Source: DATJLY01 sp963729295
Lineage (GTDB): Bacteria; Pseudomonadota; Alphaproteobacteria; ATCC43930; CGMCC-115725
DNA: 64,000 nt
Direction: 5' to 3'
NCBI GenBank assembly: GCA_963729295.1
Contig: CAVSNJ010000027.1
Span: 248,001 to 312,000, forward strand
Shown here: piece by piece, positions 24,846 through 33,628 of the stretch
Position numbering within the stretch: the stretch's first letter is position 1
Layout of the letters: every line of letters begins with the position of its first letter
Translations under genes and position numbers: made by a program
The notes under the pieces: model-generated
Told to the model about the DNA's origin: nothing
Databases searched by the model: none
What the model saw: the letters and a program-made list of their open reading frames with translations, nothing else

Positions 24846-25871
24846 ATGCGAAGACCCACCCAGGGACCGCGTTTGACCGGTATTTCCTTCATCGTCACCG
24901 TTTTCGACAAGCGGCTTTATCTGCCGGCGGTGGTCGACTCGCTCGCGCGCCAGGAGGGTCCGTTCGAGCGCGAATTCGTGTTCGTCGATGACGGCTCGAG
25001 CGATGGTTCGGCCGATCTCATCGCCAGATTGACGCGCGGCTGGCGCGACAAGGTGGTGATCCTGCACCAGCCGAACCGCGGCGCGTCTTCGGCGACGAAC
25101 GAGGGCGCGTGGCGTGCCTCGTTCCCGTGGCTGAAGTTTCTGGACGGCGACGATCTTCTGGTGCCGGGTGCGACGGCGCGCCTGCTCGAAGCCGCCAACG
25201 CGACGGGACAATCCTTCGCCTATGGCGATCTCGGGACGTATCGGCTCGATGCGTCCGATCCCTTCGCGCGCGACGGCGATCCGCTTCAGGGGCCCATTAT
25301 CCTCGAGCCCGATGGGCTCGGGCGCTTCATCCGCAATTGCCCGTCGAATTCGAGCACGATGCTGGTCGCAACCGAGCGCTATTGGCAGGCGGGCGGCTGC
25401 GACGAGCGGCTCATCTCGCCCGACCAGGCGCTCTTCCTGCGCCTCTTCGCGGTCGGCGGCGGCGCGCGCGTGATGGGGCCGGTGGCGCTCGCACCGCACA
25501 GCGCGCCGGGTCGCCTCTCCGAACAGCGCCGGCGCAGCCGCTATGAATCCGTGCTGGCACTCTATTACCTCGTGACCGAGCGGAAGGATCTCGGGCGCCG
25601 CCATCGCGATCTCGCCTACCGCCGCGCGCTCGCGCGCGCGCGCACATATCACCGCGCCTTCGGCGGCCCGTTCTTGTCGCACCACCTCGTGCGCTATCTC
25701 GCGAGCCTCGTCCATGTGCCAACGAATCCCGGCCCCGAGATGTACCGCGCACTCGCGGCCTTCACCGAGGACGGCTCGAGCGAGCGGCCGCAATCGTGGA
25801 AGCCGGCCGCGCTGCGCCAGCGCGAAGCGGGCGAAGCGGCCGAACCCGTGCGGTCCTACGGCGAGGCGTGA
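24846..25871 (+). CDS. Glycosyltransferase family 2
   Basis: A 341-residue GT-A-fold transferase: GISFIVTVFDKRLYLPAVV, VDDGSSDGS and FLDGDDLLVPG, the last holding the metal-binding DxD-like site. Close in layout to the GT2 at 22821. The start may be ATG 24846 or a TTG nine codons later at the beginning of the conserved domain. It ends six bases before the asparagine synthase gene, suggesting one transcript. Acceptor and donor unknown. Confidence 0.85.
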   Translation: MRRPTQGPRLTGISFIVTVFDKRLYLPAVVDSLARQEGPFEREFVFVDDGSSDGSADLIARLTRGWRDKVVILHQPNRGASSATNEGAWRASFPWLKFLDGDDLLVPGATARLLEAANATGQSFAYGDLGTYRLDASDPFARDGDPLQGPIILEPDGLGRFIRNCPSNSSTMLVATERYWQAGGCDERLISPDQALFLRLFAVGGGARVMGPVALAPHSAPGRLSEQRRRSRYESVLALYYLVTERKDLGRRHRDLAYRRALARARTYHRAFGGPFLSHHLVRYLASLVHVPTNPGPEMYRALAAFTEDGSSERPQSWKPAALRQREAGEAAEPVRSYGEA

Positions 25872-25877
25872 CGCCGC

Positions 25878-27791
25878 ATGTGCGGCATCGCCGGCTTCTT
25901 CGATCCCGACCATCGCATAGACCCGTTGCAGTATGAAGGGATCGCGCGCGCGATGGCCGCGCGGCTCATCCATCGCGGGCCCGACGCGGCAGGATCGTGG
26001 TGCGATCCCGAAGCCGGCATCGCGCTCGGGTTTCGCCGGCTCTCGATCCTCGACCTCACGCCAGCCGGGCATCAGCCGATGCGATCGGCGGACGGGCAGC
26101 ACGTTCTGCTCTTCAACGGCGAGATCTACAATCATCACGAGCTGCGCCGCGATCTCGCCGGCACGGATTGGCGCGGCCACAGCGACAGCGAGGCGCTGAT
26201 CGAGGGGATCGCGCGCTGGGGCCTTGTCGAAACGCTGCACCGCGCCAACGGCATGTTCGCGATCGCATCATGGGACCGGCGCGAGCGGCGCCTCTTCCTC
26301 GCGCGCGACAGGTTCGGCGAGAAGCCGCTTTACTGCGGCTGGATCGGCGGCGTGCTCCTTTTCGCGTCGGAGCTGAAGGCGATGCCGGCCCATCCCGCCT
26401 GGACCGGCGAACTGGATCGCGCGGCGATCGGCGCGTTCCTGCGCTATGGCTTCATTCCCACGCCTTCGAGCGCATTCGCCGGCGTGCGGAAATTGTTTCC
26501 GGGCCACGCGCTGGAAATGTCCGCCGCGCGCCGAAAGCTCGATGGCGCGCCTTACTGGTCGGCGCTCGAGCGCGCCGCCGCGGCGGCCGAACAGCCCTAT
26601 CGCGGTTCTTTCGACGAGGCGGCGGAGCGGTTTCAGGCGCTCTTCGACGACGCGGTCGCGATCCGCATGGAAGCGGATGTGCCGCTGGGCGCGTTCCTGT
26701 CGGGCGGCATCGACAGCTCGTCGATCGTGGCGGCGATGCAGAAGGCCGGGCGCCACAACCGCAGTTTTTGCGTCGGATTCCCCGACGGTGGCTTCGACGA
26801 GGCGCCGCACGCCGCATCGGTCGCGCGCCATCTCGGCACGGACCACACGACACTCCGCGTCAGCGAGCGCGAATGTCTCGAGATCTTGCCGCACGCGGCA
26901 TCCGCCTATGACGAGCCGTTCGCCGACCCGTCGGCGATCCCGACGCTCATCCTCTCGCGCCTGACGCGAGCGCATGTGACGGTTGCGCTTTCGGGCGACG
27001 GTGGCGATGAGCTGTTCGGCGGCTACGAGCGCTATGCGCGCGCGGCATCGGAATGGGGCCGCATCGAGGCTCGGCCGGCTTGGACGCGCGGCGCGGCGGG
27101 CGCCGCAGCCCGCGCGCTTGCAGGCGTCGAGCTGCGTCCGCTGCGGCGCTTGCGGCGCCTCTTCGGCAACGCGGCGCACGCGTCACCCGAGGAGCTCTAC
27201 CGCAACCATCTTTCGAGCTGGCGCCCGGAGGACGGGCTTGCGACGAGGCTCGCGCCCGCTCCCTCTCTCATGGACGCGGCGCTTCCCGCAGGCCCGCCAT
27301 CGCTGCCGCAAAAATTCATGCTGCGCGACGCGATGACCTATCTGCCGGACGATCTGCTCGTGAAGCTCGACCGCGCCAGCATGGCGTTCGCATTGGAAGT
27401 GCGCGCACCCTTCCTCGACCATCGCATCGCCGAGTTCGCCTGGTCGCTGCCGCCCGATTTCGTCGCCGAGAAACGCCTGCCCCGCGCGGCTCTTTATGCC
27501 CGCGTGCCGCGCGCGCTCGTCGACAGACCGAAACACGGGTTCGAGCCGCCGCTCGCGCGCTGGCTCAGCGAAGGCTTGCGCGACTGGGCCGACGATCGCC
27601 TCGGCACCGCGCGCCTCGAACGACACGGCTTCGTTACGCCGCGCATCGTCGCATCGCGCTGGCGCGCGCATCGCAGCGGCCGGCGCAACTGGGCCCGCGC
27701 GCTCTGGCCGATCCTTGTTCTCGAGGACTGGCTCGACCGTCGGGAACCCCGCGCAGCGGCGCCATTGTCTTCCGAGGGCGCCGCCCCCTAG
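25878..27791 (+). CDS. asnB: Asparagine synthase (glutamine-hydrolysing)
   Basis: A 637-residue two-domain enzyme. The class II glutaminase domain begins MCGIAGFFDPD with catalytic Cys2, and has RGPDAAGSW and LLFNGEIYNHHELR. The ATP pyrophosphatase domain has the PP-loop LSGGIDSSSIVAAM near residue 275 and LSGDGGDELFGGYERY. It makes asparagine from aspartate, or in polysaccharide loci transfers ammonia to a carboxyl group of a sugar acid. Being six bases behind a GT2 gene favours a glycan-linked role; a housekeeping one remains possible. Confidence 0.9.
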   Translation: MCGIAGFFDPDHRIDPLQYEGIARAMAARLIHRGPDAAGSWCDPEAGIALGFRRLSILDLTPAGHQPMRSADGQHVLLFNGEIYNHHELRRDLAGTDWRGHSDSEALIEGIARWGLVETLHRANGMFAIASWDRRERRLFLARDRFGEKPLYCGWIGGVLLFASELKAMPAHPAWTGELDRAAIGAFLRYGFIPTPSSAFAGVRKLFPGHALEMSAARRKLDGAPYWSALERAAAAAEQPYRGSFDEAAERFQALFDDAVAIRMEADVPLGAFLSGGIDSSSIVAAMQKAGRHNRSFCVGFPDGGFDEAPHAASVARHLGTDHTTLRVSERECLEILPHAASAYDEPFADPSAIPTLILSRLTRAHVTVALSGDGGDELFGGYERYARAASEWGRIEARPAWTRGAAGAAARALAGVELRPLRRLRRLFGNAAHASPEELYRNHLSSWRPEDGLATRLAPAPSLMDAALPAGPPSLPQKFMLRDAMTYLPDDLLVKLDRASMAFALEVRAPFLDHRIAEFAWSLPPDFVAEKRLPRAALYARVPRALVDRPKHGFEPPLARWLSEGLRDWADDRLGTARLERHGFVTPRIVASRWRAHRSGRRNWARALWPILVLEDWLDRREPRAAAPLSSEGAAP

Positions 27792-27800
27792 CATGGCGCC

Positions 27801-28478
27801 ATGTGCGGACGCTTTCTCAATCGCACGCCGGCCGCGGAGACGGCGCGCATCTTCGGCACGTCGAACGCGCTGCCGAATTACCCGCCGCGCTACAACCTCG
27901 CGCCGACCGAGGGCGTCCTTGTGGTCCGATTCAATCCCGACGACGGCAAGCGCCATCTCGACGTGATGCGCTGGGGCCTGATTCCGCTCTCGGCGAAGGA
28001 CCGCTCGATCGGCAACAAGATGTTCAACGCGCGCAGCGAAGGGGTGGCCGAGCAGCCGGCCTTCCGCGACGCCTTCGCCAAGCGCCGCTGCATCGTCCCG
28101 GCCGACGGGTTCTACGAATGGAAGAAGCTCGCCTCGGGCAAGGAGCCCTGGGCCGTCGTGCCGGCGCCCGGCGACCGCATCTTCGCCTTCGCCGGCTTGT
28201 GGGAGCGCTGGCGCGATCCGGCGACGCAGGAGGTCGTGCGCAGCTGCACCGTCCTCACCTGCGAGCCGAACGAGGCGATGGCGCCGCTCCACGATCGCAT
28301 GCCGGTGATCCTCGACCGCTCCGACTGGGCGAAATGGCTCGGCGAGGAAAACGCCAAGCGCCAGGACCTGCCGAAACTGTTGAAGCCGTTTGCGGCCGAA
28401 CGCATGCGCGCCTACCGCGTGAGCCAGCGCGTCAACAACGTGCGCAACGACGACGAGGCGCTGCTCGTACCCGAATGA
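27801..28478 (+). CDS. SOS response-associated peptidase family (YedK/HMCES)
   Basis: A 225-residue SRAP protein. Cys2 (MCGRF) is the residue that forms a thiazolidine crosslink with abasic sites in single-stranded DNA, shielding them during replication. Other family landmarks are the asparagine of FNARSEG, the glutamate of DGFYEWKK and the histidine of LHDRMPVIL. It starts nine bases after asnB, but function is unrelated. Identification is firm from length and all four active-site segments. Confidence 0.93.
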   Translation: MCGRFLNRTPAAETARIFGTSNALPNYPPRYNLAPTEGVLVVRFNPDDGKRHLDVMRWGLIPLSAKDRSIGNKMFNARSEGVAEQPAFRDAFAKRRCIVPADGFYEWKKLASGKEPWAVVPAPGDRIFAFAGLWERWRDPATQEVVRSCTVLTCEPNEAMAPLHDRMPVILDRSDWAKWLGEENAKRQDLPKLLKPFAAERMRAYRVSQRVNNVRNDDEALLVPE

Positions 28479-28491
28479 CCGGCTGCGCGCC

Positions 28492-29013
28492 TCAGCGCGG
28501 CGGCAGGGGAAACGCCTCGAGAAAGTGGCGAAATTCCGGCTCGAGGTCGACCTTGAGGCTCTCGAGCACCCGCACCGTCGAGTTGTAGACGCCGACCGCG
28601 ATCACGAGATCGACGATCTCCTCGTCGTTGAGCTTTTCTTTGAGCTCGGCGAAGGTCGCGTCCGAAATGGCGCAGTCCTTCGTCATCTCGCGCGCCGCGC
28701 GCAGCACCGACTTGGTCAACGCGTCGAGCTTCGTCGCCTTGCCGGCGTTGTCGTCGGCGATCGCGCGGATATCGTCCTCGACGACGCCGAAATGCGGCGC
28801 GATCTCGCAGTGATGCACCCACTCATAGACGCAGCGCGTCGCATAGCCCACTTGCAGGATCGCCATCTCGCGCAAGCGCGGATCGAGCCGGCACTTGTTG
28901 CGGATCGCCATGGCGAGCGCCGTGTGCGCCGGCCCCGCGCCGGTGCTGTTGGCGAGCGCCTTTCTGATGTTGAGCGCTTCCTTCGCGACATCGACATACT
29001 TGACCCGCGCCAT
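28492..29013 (-). CDS. Carboxymuconolactone decarboxylase family protein
   Basis: A 173-residue all-helical protein of the CMD/AhpD fold: REMAILQVGYATRCVYEWVH near residue 60 carries the YEWxxH motif of the decarboxylase-like branch, not the CxxC peroxidase motif. Many members with this motif are of unknown substrate. AGGAGGGG stands just upstream of ATG 29013; longer extensions are unsupported. It is last in a leftward operon with a deacetylase-family gene, a quinone reductase and an efflux gene, spaced by 10-27 bases. Confidence 0.83.
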   Translation of the reverse strand: MARVKYVDVAKEALNIRKALANSTGAGPAHTALAMAIRNKCRLDPRLREMAILQVGYATRCVYEWVHHCEIAPHFGVVEDDIRAIADDNAGKATKLDALTKSVLRAAREMTKDCAISDATFAELKEKLNDEEIVDLVIAVGVYNSTVRVLESLKVDLEPEFRHFLEAFPLPPR

Positions 29014-29023
29014 CGCGCCCCTC

Positions 29024-29911
29024 CTAGAGATAATTCCGCTTGTACCAGTCGGCGATCTCGCCACCGGTGGCGAGCCACACGTCCTTGTGCCGCACGATAT
29101 GCGCGAGCGCATTGCCGAAATGCTTGGCGCGGTGCGGATGGCCGATCAGAAACGGGTGGAGCGCGATCGCCATGACGCGGCCGGTCTTGGCGCCGTCCTC
29201 GTAGAGCACGTCGAACTGGTCGCAGATCTGCTTGGCGAATTCCTCGCCGGTGCGGTTGCGCGCCAGGAAATTCGATATGTCGTTCAATTCGATCGTATAG
29301 GGAAGCGACAGCATCGAGCCGCTTTTGACGCGCATCGGATAAGGCTGCTCGTCGTTCACCCAGTTGCCGACATATTCGATGCCGCATTCGGCGAGAAGAT
29401 CGAGCGTGCGCACGGTCTCGGTCAGGCCCGGGCTGAGCCACCCTTTGGGGCGCCGGCCGACGGCCTTCGCGATCGTCTCGACCGATTGCCGCACGAGCGC
29501 ACGCTCCTCGTCCTCGCTTTGCGCGTTGAGCAGGATCGAGTTCGTAGTGCCATGGCCCATCCACTCCCACTTCAAGGCGTTGCCGGCCTCGATCACGCGC
29601 GGATATTTCTCCGTGACGTCGGAATTGAGCGCGACCGTGCCGCGCACGCCGTGCCGCTCCATGATCTCCATGAGCCGCCAGATGCCGACGCGCAGCCCGT
29701 AATCGCGCCAGGAAAAATTTAGCACGTCGGGCTTCAGGCCCGGCGTGCCCGACGCGGTCACGCCCGTCCCGTCGAACAGGAAATGCTCGATGTTGGGAAT
29801 GACCCAGACCGCGACGCGCGCGCCGTCGGGCCAGCGCAGCGGCTTCCGGTCGACGATCGCCGAATAGTCGAAGCGGCCGTGCTCCTGCGGCACGGAGCCC
29901 TGTCCTGCCAT
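29024..29911 (-). CDS. Polysaccharide deacetylase (NodB-homology) family protein
   Basis: A 295-residue carbohydrate esterase 4-type protein: RVAVWVIPNIEHFLFDG, GVRGTVALNSDV, WEWMGHGTTNS and the C-terminal ALHPFLIGHPHRAKH with its metal/active-site histidines. The subgroup resembles PuuE-like allantoinases and amide hydrolases rather than chitin deacetylases, so the substrate may be a small cyclic amide. GGGAGGA precedes ATG 29911 closely. Ten bases separate it from both operon neighbours. Confidence 0.82.
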   Translation of the reverse strand: MAGQGSVPQEHGRFDYSAIVDRKPLRWPDGARVAVWVIPNIEHFLFDGTGVTASGTPGLKPDVLNFSWRDYGLRVGIWRLMEIMERHGVRGTVALNSDVTEKYPRVIEAGNALKWEWMGHGTTNSILLNAQSEDEERALVRQSVETIAKAVGRRPKGWLSPGLTETVRTLDLLAECGIEYVGNWVNDEQPYPMRVKSGSMLSLPYTIELNDISNFLARNRTGEEFAKQICDQFDVLYEDGAKTGRVMAIALHPFLIGHPHRAKHFGNALAHIVRHKDVWLATGGEIADWYKRNYL

Positions 29912-29921
29912 GTCTTCCTCC

Positions 29922-30899
29922 CTAGCGTCCGACGGTGAGCACGATCTTGCCGAAATGCGCGTTGGCGCGCATGTGCGCCTGCGCCGCCGCCGCTTCCTCG
30001 AGCGGGAACGTCTTGTCGATCGGCACCGAGATGCGGCCCGCCTCGACGAGCGGCCAGAGATCGGCGCGCATGCGGCGCACAATCTCGTGCACCTCCGCGA
30101 CCGAGCGCGTGCGGAACGTCGCGCCGATATAGTCGATGCGGCGGAGCGCATGCAGGTCGAAATCGAACTCGCCCTTGAAGCCGCCGAGCCGGCCGATATT
30201 GACGATGCGGCCCAAGACGCGCGTCGCCTTCATGTTCTCGTTCATGACGCCGCCCGAGACGAGATCGACGATGAGGTCGACGCCCTTGCCGTCGGTCGCG
30301 TCGAGCACTTTGTCGGGCCAGGTCGGGTCCTTGGGATCGAGCGCGATGTCGCAGCCGTGGTCTTTGAGCCGCGCGCGCTTTTCCGCCTTGGTCGAGGTCC
30401 CGAGGACGAGCCGCGCGCCCATCAGCCGCGCGATCTGCATGCCGATGACGCCGACGCCGGCGCTCGCCGCCTGGATGAGGACGGTATCGCCATTCTTCAT
30501 GCGCCCTTGCGTCATGATCGCGTCGTGCATGGTCTGGAGCCCGATCGGCAAGGTCGCCGCCTGCTCGAACGTCATGTTGTTGGCCGGGATCGCCGAGCAG
30601 CGCCCGGCATCCGCGACGGCGAACTCGGCATAGCCGCCAGTGCCGCTGCACATGACGCGGCTGCCGGGCCGGAAGTCCTTGACCGCCGCGCCCGCCTCGA
30701 CCACTTCGCCGGAAAATTCGAGGCCGACCACGGTGCCCGGTCCGCCCTGGTTGCCGTGATGGTATCCCGATGCCATCAGCACTTCGGCGCGGTTCAATCC
30801 AGCGGCGCGAACGCGCACCAGGATCTCGTTCTCCTTGGGCTTCGGCGTCGGGATGTCGCGGATCTCGAGCCCCTTGTCACCGAGCACGGCGGCCTTCAT
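29922..30899 (-). CDS. Zinc-independent quinone oxidoreductase (MDR superfamily)
   Basis: A 325-residue medium-chain dehydrogenase/reductase: MKAAVLGDKGLEIRDIPTPK at the N-terminus, GLNRAEVLMASGYHHGNQGG, GLEFSGEVVEAG, and the NADPH-binding ASAGVGVIGMQIARLMGA near residue 155. The zinc-ligand cysteines of alcohol dehydrogenases are absent, which marks it as a quinone reductase or enoyl reductase-like member. GGGGAGG is seven bases upstream of ATG 30899. Third gene of the leftward operon. Confidence 0.87.
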   Translation of the reverse strand: MKAAVLGDKGLEIRDIPTPKPKENEILVRVRAAGLNRAEVLMASGYHHGNQGGPGTVVGLEFSGEVVEAGAAVKDFRPGSRVMCSGTGGYAEFAVADAGRCSAIPANNMTFEQAATLPIGLQTMHDAIMTQGRMKNGDTVLIQAASAGVGVIGMQIARLMGARLVLGTSTKAEKRARLKDHGCDIALDPKDPTWPDKVLDATDGKGVDLIVDLVSGGVMNENMKATRVLGRIVNIGRLGGFKGEFDFDLHALRRIDYIGATFRTRSVAEVHEIVRRMRADLWPLVEAGRISVPIDKTFPLEEAAAAQAHMRANAHFGKIVLTVGR

Positions 30900-30926
30900 G
30901 CGGCACCTCCCCTTGGGGGTGCGATG

Positions 30927-32486
30927 TTAGGCCCCGTGGCGGTGCGGGCTCAATCCCTTCGGCAGCATGAGCGCGGTCGCGAGCACGCACAGACCCAGGA
31001 CCGCGGTGATGACATAGACGGAGTGGAGGCCGGCCGCGACCGCGTCGGTGAGCGGCGCTATCGCCGCGGCCGAGATCGTAGCGCGCTGCGTCGGGTCCAT
31101 GATGCGGTCGACCATGTCGGCGCCCGCGCCGGCGCCGGCGAGCTGCGCATTGACCGTGCCGCCGAACACGGCGGCGCCGACCGATTGCCCGACCTGGCGC
31201 ATGAACGACATGGTCGAGGTGGCGACGCCGCGCTGGCTCCAATCGACCGTGCCCTGGATCGCGACGGTATAGGTATTATTGGTGAGGCCCATCCCGATGC
31301 CGATGAAGCCCACGCCAAAGGCGGCGATGAGCGCGCCACTCGTCGGATTAAGCGCGATCATCAGCGCGCAGCCCAGAAGCAGCGGCAGCGTGCCGACGAG
31401 CGTCGTCGCACGATACGACGTCTTGAGCATCATCCAGCCGCCGAAAACGCTGCCGATCGGCCAGGTCAGGGACGGCGTCATCAGCACCAATCCCGCGAGC
31501 ATCGCGCCCCGCCCCATCACGCCCTGGACATAAAGCGACACGAACGCGGTGGCGCCCATCATGATCGCGCCAAGCGCGCAGGCGCCGAGCGTGCCGGCGG
31601 CGATGACGCGATTTTTGAGGAGCTCGATCGGGATCATCGGCTCGGGCGCGCGCTTCTCGTAGGCGACAAGGAGCGTCAGGAGCGCGACTGCGGCGGCGAT
31701 CAGCGCCGCGACGAGCGCCGCGCCCAAATGCGCCGCCTGCACGACCGCGAACATCAGAAGCCCGCTTCCCGCCACCATCAACAGCGCGCCCACCACGTCG
31801 ATGCGGTGCTGGCGCTGCTGCAGCTTCTCGTGCAGCCACAGGATCAACATTGCCGCCGCGATCGCGGCGATCGGGATGTTGACCCAGAATACCATCGGCC
31901 AGATCGTGTGCGCGACGAGGAAGGCGCCGAGCAGCGGCCCGATGATCGAGCCGACCGCCCACACGCTCGAGAGCCAGCCCTGGATGCGCGCGCGCTCGAC
32001 CGGCGTGTACATGTCGCCGACGACCGTCTGCGCCAACGGGATGAGCCCGCCCGCGCCCGTCCCTTGCACCACGCGAAAGGCGATCAACGAAAGCATGCCG
32101 CCGGCGAAGCCGCACATGAGCGAACCCACGAGGAAGAGGCCGACCGCGATGAGCAGCATGCGCTTCCTGCCGAAGATGTCGGCGAGCCGCCCGTAGAGCG
32201 GGATGGTGACTGCCTGCGTCAGCAGATAGGCCGTAAAGACCCAGCTGAAGAGATCGAATTGGCCGAGCTGCCCGACGATCTGCGGCATGACGGTGGCAAC
32301 GATCGTGCCTTCGATCGCGGTGATGAGGATGACGGCGATAGCCGCCGCGGTGACGAGCGGCCGGCTCGACGCGCGCCCGGTGGCGATGCCGTCGCTGAGA
32401 GACTCGCTTTGGCGCTCGGCCCGATCGGACAATTCTTGCTCTTGCGCCCTGTGGCGTTGCGCCTTGGTAACCGGGTCCTGCGGCAA
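30927..32486 (-). CDS. MFS drug:proton antiporter, DHA2 (EmrB/QacA) family
   Basis: A 519-residue transporter with 14 predicted membrane helices. The family signatures are visible: IEGTIVATVMPQIVGQLG in helix 1, LYGRLADIFGRKRMLL after helix 2, FRVVQGTGAGGLIPLAQTVV in helix 4-5 and the motif C-like WAVGSIIGPLLGAFL in helix 5. Such pumps expel cationic drugs, detergents or uncouplers. The first 40 residues are hydrophilic; the start is a TTG at 32486, because the nearby ATGs run straight into stops. It leads the operon that ends at 28492. Confidence 0.87.
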   Translation of the reverse strand: MPQDPVTKAQRHRAQEQELSDRAERQSESLSDGIATGRASSRPLVTAAAIAVILITAIEGTIVATVMPQIVGQLGQFDLFSWVFTAYLLTQAVTIPLYGRLADIFGRKRMLLIAVGLFLVGSLMCGFAGGMLSLIAFRVVQGTGAGGLIPLAQTVVGDMYTPVERARIQGWLSSVWAVGSIIGPLLGAFLVAHTIWPMVFWVNIPIAAIAAAMLILWLHEKLQQRQHRIDVVGALLMVAGSGLLMFAVVQAAHLGAALVAALIAAAVALLTLLVAYEKRAPEPMIPIELLKNRVIAAGTLGACALGAIMMGATAFVSLYVQGVMGRGAMLAGLVLMTPSLTWPIGSVFGGWMMLKTSYRATTLVGTLPLLLGCALMIALNPTSGALIAAFGVGFIGIGMGLTNNTYTVAIQGTVDWSQRGVATSTMSFMRQVGQSVGAAVFGGTVNAQLAGAGAGADMVDRIMDPTQRATISAAAIAPLTDAVAAGLHSVYVITAVLGLCVLATALMLPKGLSPHRHGA

Positions 32487-32527
32487 ATCAAAGCGTCATT
32501 CGCGCATGGCGGCTAGGCGCGCGGCAC

Positions 32528-33211
32528 TCAGATCTCGGCCACCTCGCGCAAGCTCTCGAGATCGACGAGCACGATCGCGCCCGCATCGAGCCTGATGACG
32601 CCGTCCTGCTGCCAATGGGCGAGCTGCTTGTTGATGCTTTCGCGCGACAGCCCGATCATGCTGCCGAGCTCGCGCTGCGACAGCGTGATCGTGGTCTTGC
32701 CGCTCGCGGCAAGCTGCAACAATTTCTTCGCGAGCCGCTGCGGCGCGTCGAGGAAGATCATGTCCTCGACCTGCTCCGTCGTACGCCGCAAACGCTCGCA
32801 CAGCACGCTGAGGAGCCGCAGCGCCACTTCCGGATTGGCGCGAACGAACGGCACGAAGTCGCGCCGGTCGATCGCCAGAAGCTCGCACTCGGTCATCGCC
32901 ACGGCGTCGGCGGTGCGCTCCCCGCCGTCCAGGAGCGCGATCTCGCCGAACACGTCGCCCTCGTTGATGATGTTGAGCATGACCTGGTTGCCGTCGGGCC
33001 CGATCGAGCTGATCCGGACCTTGCCCTTCAGCACCGCGAGCAAGCCCAGGCCTGCAGCGCCCTTGTGAAAGATTTCCTGGCGCGCGCGGAAGGCCTGGAG
33101 CCGAGCGTGCGGCAAAAGCTGGTCGAGCTCGTCCAACGTCAGCGAGCCGAACAGGCTGTGCCGCTCGAGTATCTGCCGCATCGCGGCGACCCGGTCGACG
33201 ATCGCGGGCAT
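32528..33211 (-). CDS. Crp/Fnr family transcriptional regulator
   Basis: A 227-residue regulator: cyclic-nucleotide-binding-like domain at about 15-130 (IGPDGNQVMLNIINEGDVFG, EIALLDGGERTADAVA) and a winged HTH at 150-220 (LSQRELGSMIGLSRESINKQ). The recognition helix SRESINKQL resembles SRETVGRIL of CRP, which reads TGTGA half-sites. There are no N-terminal cysteines of the Fnr kind. AGGGGG lies four bases before ATG 33211. A perfect CRP-type site lies 165 bases upstream, next to a divergent small gene. Confidence 0.9.
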   Translation of the reverse strand: MPAIVDRVAAMRQILERHSLFGSLTLDELDQLLPHARLQAFRARQEIFHKGAAGLGLLAVLKGKVRISSIGPDGNQVMLNIINEGDVFGEIALLDGGERTADAVAMTECELLAIDRRDFVPFVRANPEVALRLLSVLCERLRRTTEQVEDMIFLDAPQRLAKKLLQLAASGKTTITLSQRELGSMIGLSRESINKQLAHWQQDGVIRLDAGAIVLVDLESLREVAEI

Positions 33212-33375
33212 GGACCCCCTGCCCCGCCGAACGCCCGGCGGACGTCTTCGCCTCCGCTCTGGACGCTCTGGTGATATTCCCCGCGTGGCAGCATGGCTCG
33301 TGGCGCTTCCGGGCGCAAGACGGGGCCGCGCGCCCGTGACTTGCCTCACATTTGACCCATATTTTCCGCGCGGGG

Positions 33376-33391
33376 TGTGAGCACGTTCACA
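33376..33391. promoter_or_regulatory. CRP-type operator TGTGA-N6-TCACA
   Basis: TGTGA at 33376-33380, GCACGT, TCACA at 33387-33391: a perfect palindrome for CRP. Its centre (33383.5) lies about 41.5 bases before the start point expected from the TATAAG at 33414-33419, the spacing of a class II CRP-activated promoter. It also lies upstream of the Crp/Fnr gene on the other strand. Confidence 0.7.
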
Positions 33392-33413
33392 CCCCCTTCA
33401 AGCCCCTGCGCAA

Positions 33414-33419
33414 TATAAG
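33414..33419 (+). promoter_or_regulatory. -10 element of the small membrane protein gene
   Basis: TATAAG, placed for a start point near 33425. No TTGACA-like -35 is present at the right distance; the CRP-type site takes its place, as in class II activator-dependent promoters. Confidence 0.55.
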
Positions 33420-33444
33420 CGACAGGTACGCAGGGAGCCTGGTG

Positions 33445-33615
33445 ATGGACGACCCGAGTGTGATTTTCGGCAGCCCGCTGGCGGTCAGCGTGTTCTTCTA
33501 TACGGCGGTCGCCGCGGTCGTCGGCCTCGGCATCCTGGTGAGCTGGGTGGAGGCTGCTCCCTCGCGCCGGCGCAAGCGCTGGCTGCGCCACACGATGCGG
33601 CCGGCGGTGCGCTGA
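33445..33615 (+). CDS. Small single-pass membrane protein, hypothetical
   Basis: A 56-residue protein: short acidic start, one membrane helix (AVSVFFYTAVAAVVGLGILV, about residues 13-32) and a strongly basic tail (SRRRKRWLRH). The charge pattern predicts the C-terminus in the cytoplasm. GGGAG is eight bases upstream of ATG 33445; GTG 33442 is a possible alternative. It is divergent from the Crp/Fnr gene and preceded by a class II CRP-type promoter. I recognise no family; size and control suggest a regulated membrane microprotein. Confidence 0.65.
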   Translation: MDDPSVIFGSPLAVSVFFYTAVAAVVGLGILVSWVEAAPSRRRKRWLRHTMRPAVR

Positions 33616-33628
33616 GCTTTCCGCTTAC

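Noticed and set aside
25878..27791. Lasso peptide cyclase reading of the asparagine synthase gene
   Set aside because: Has the full glutaminase domain with Cys2, and no precursor peptide or leader peptidase gene lies nearby.
29910..32516. 868-codon open frame antisense to the quinone reductase and efflux genes
   Set aside because: Composition dominated by Arg, Asp, His and Ala with no folds; complementary to two recognisable genes. A GC-skew artefact.
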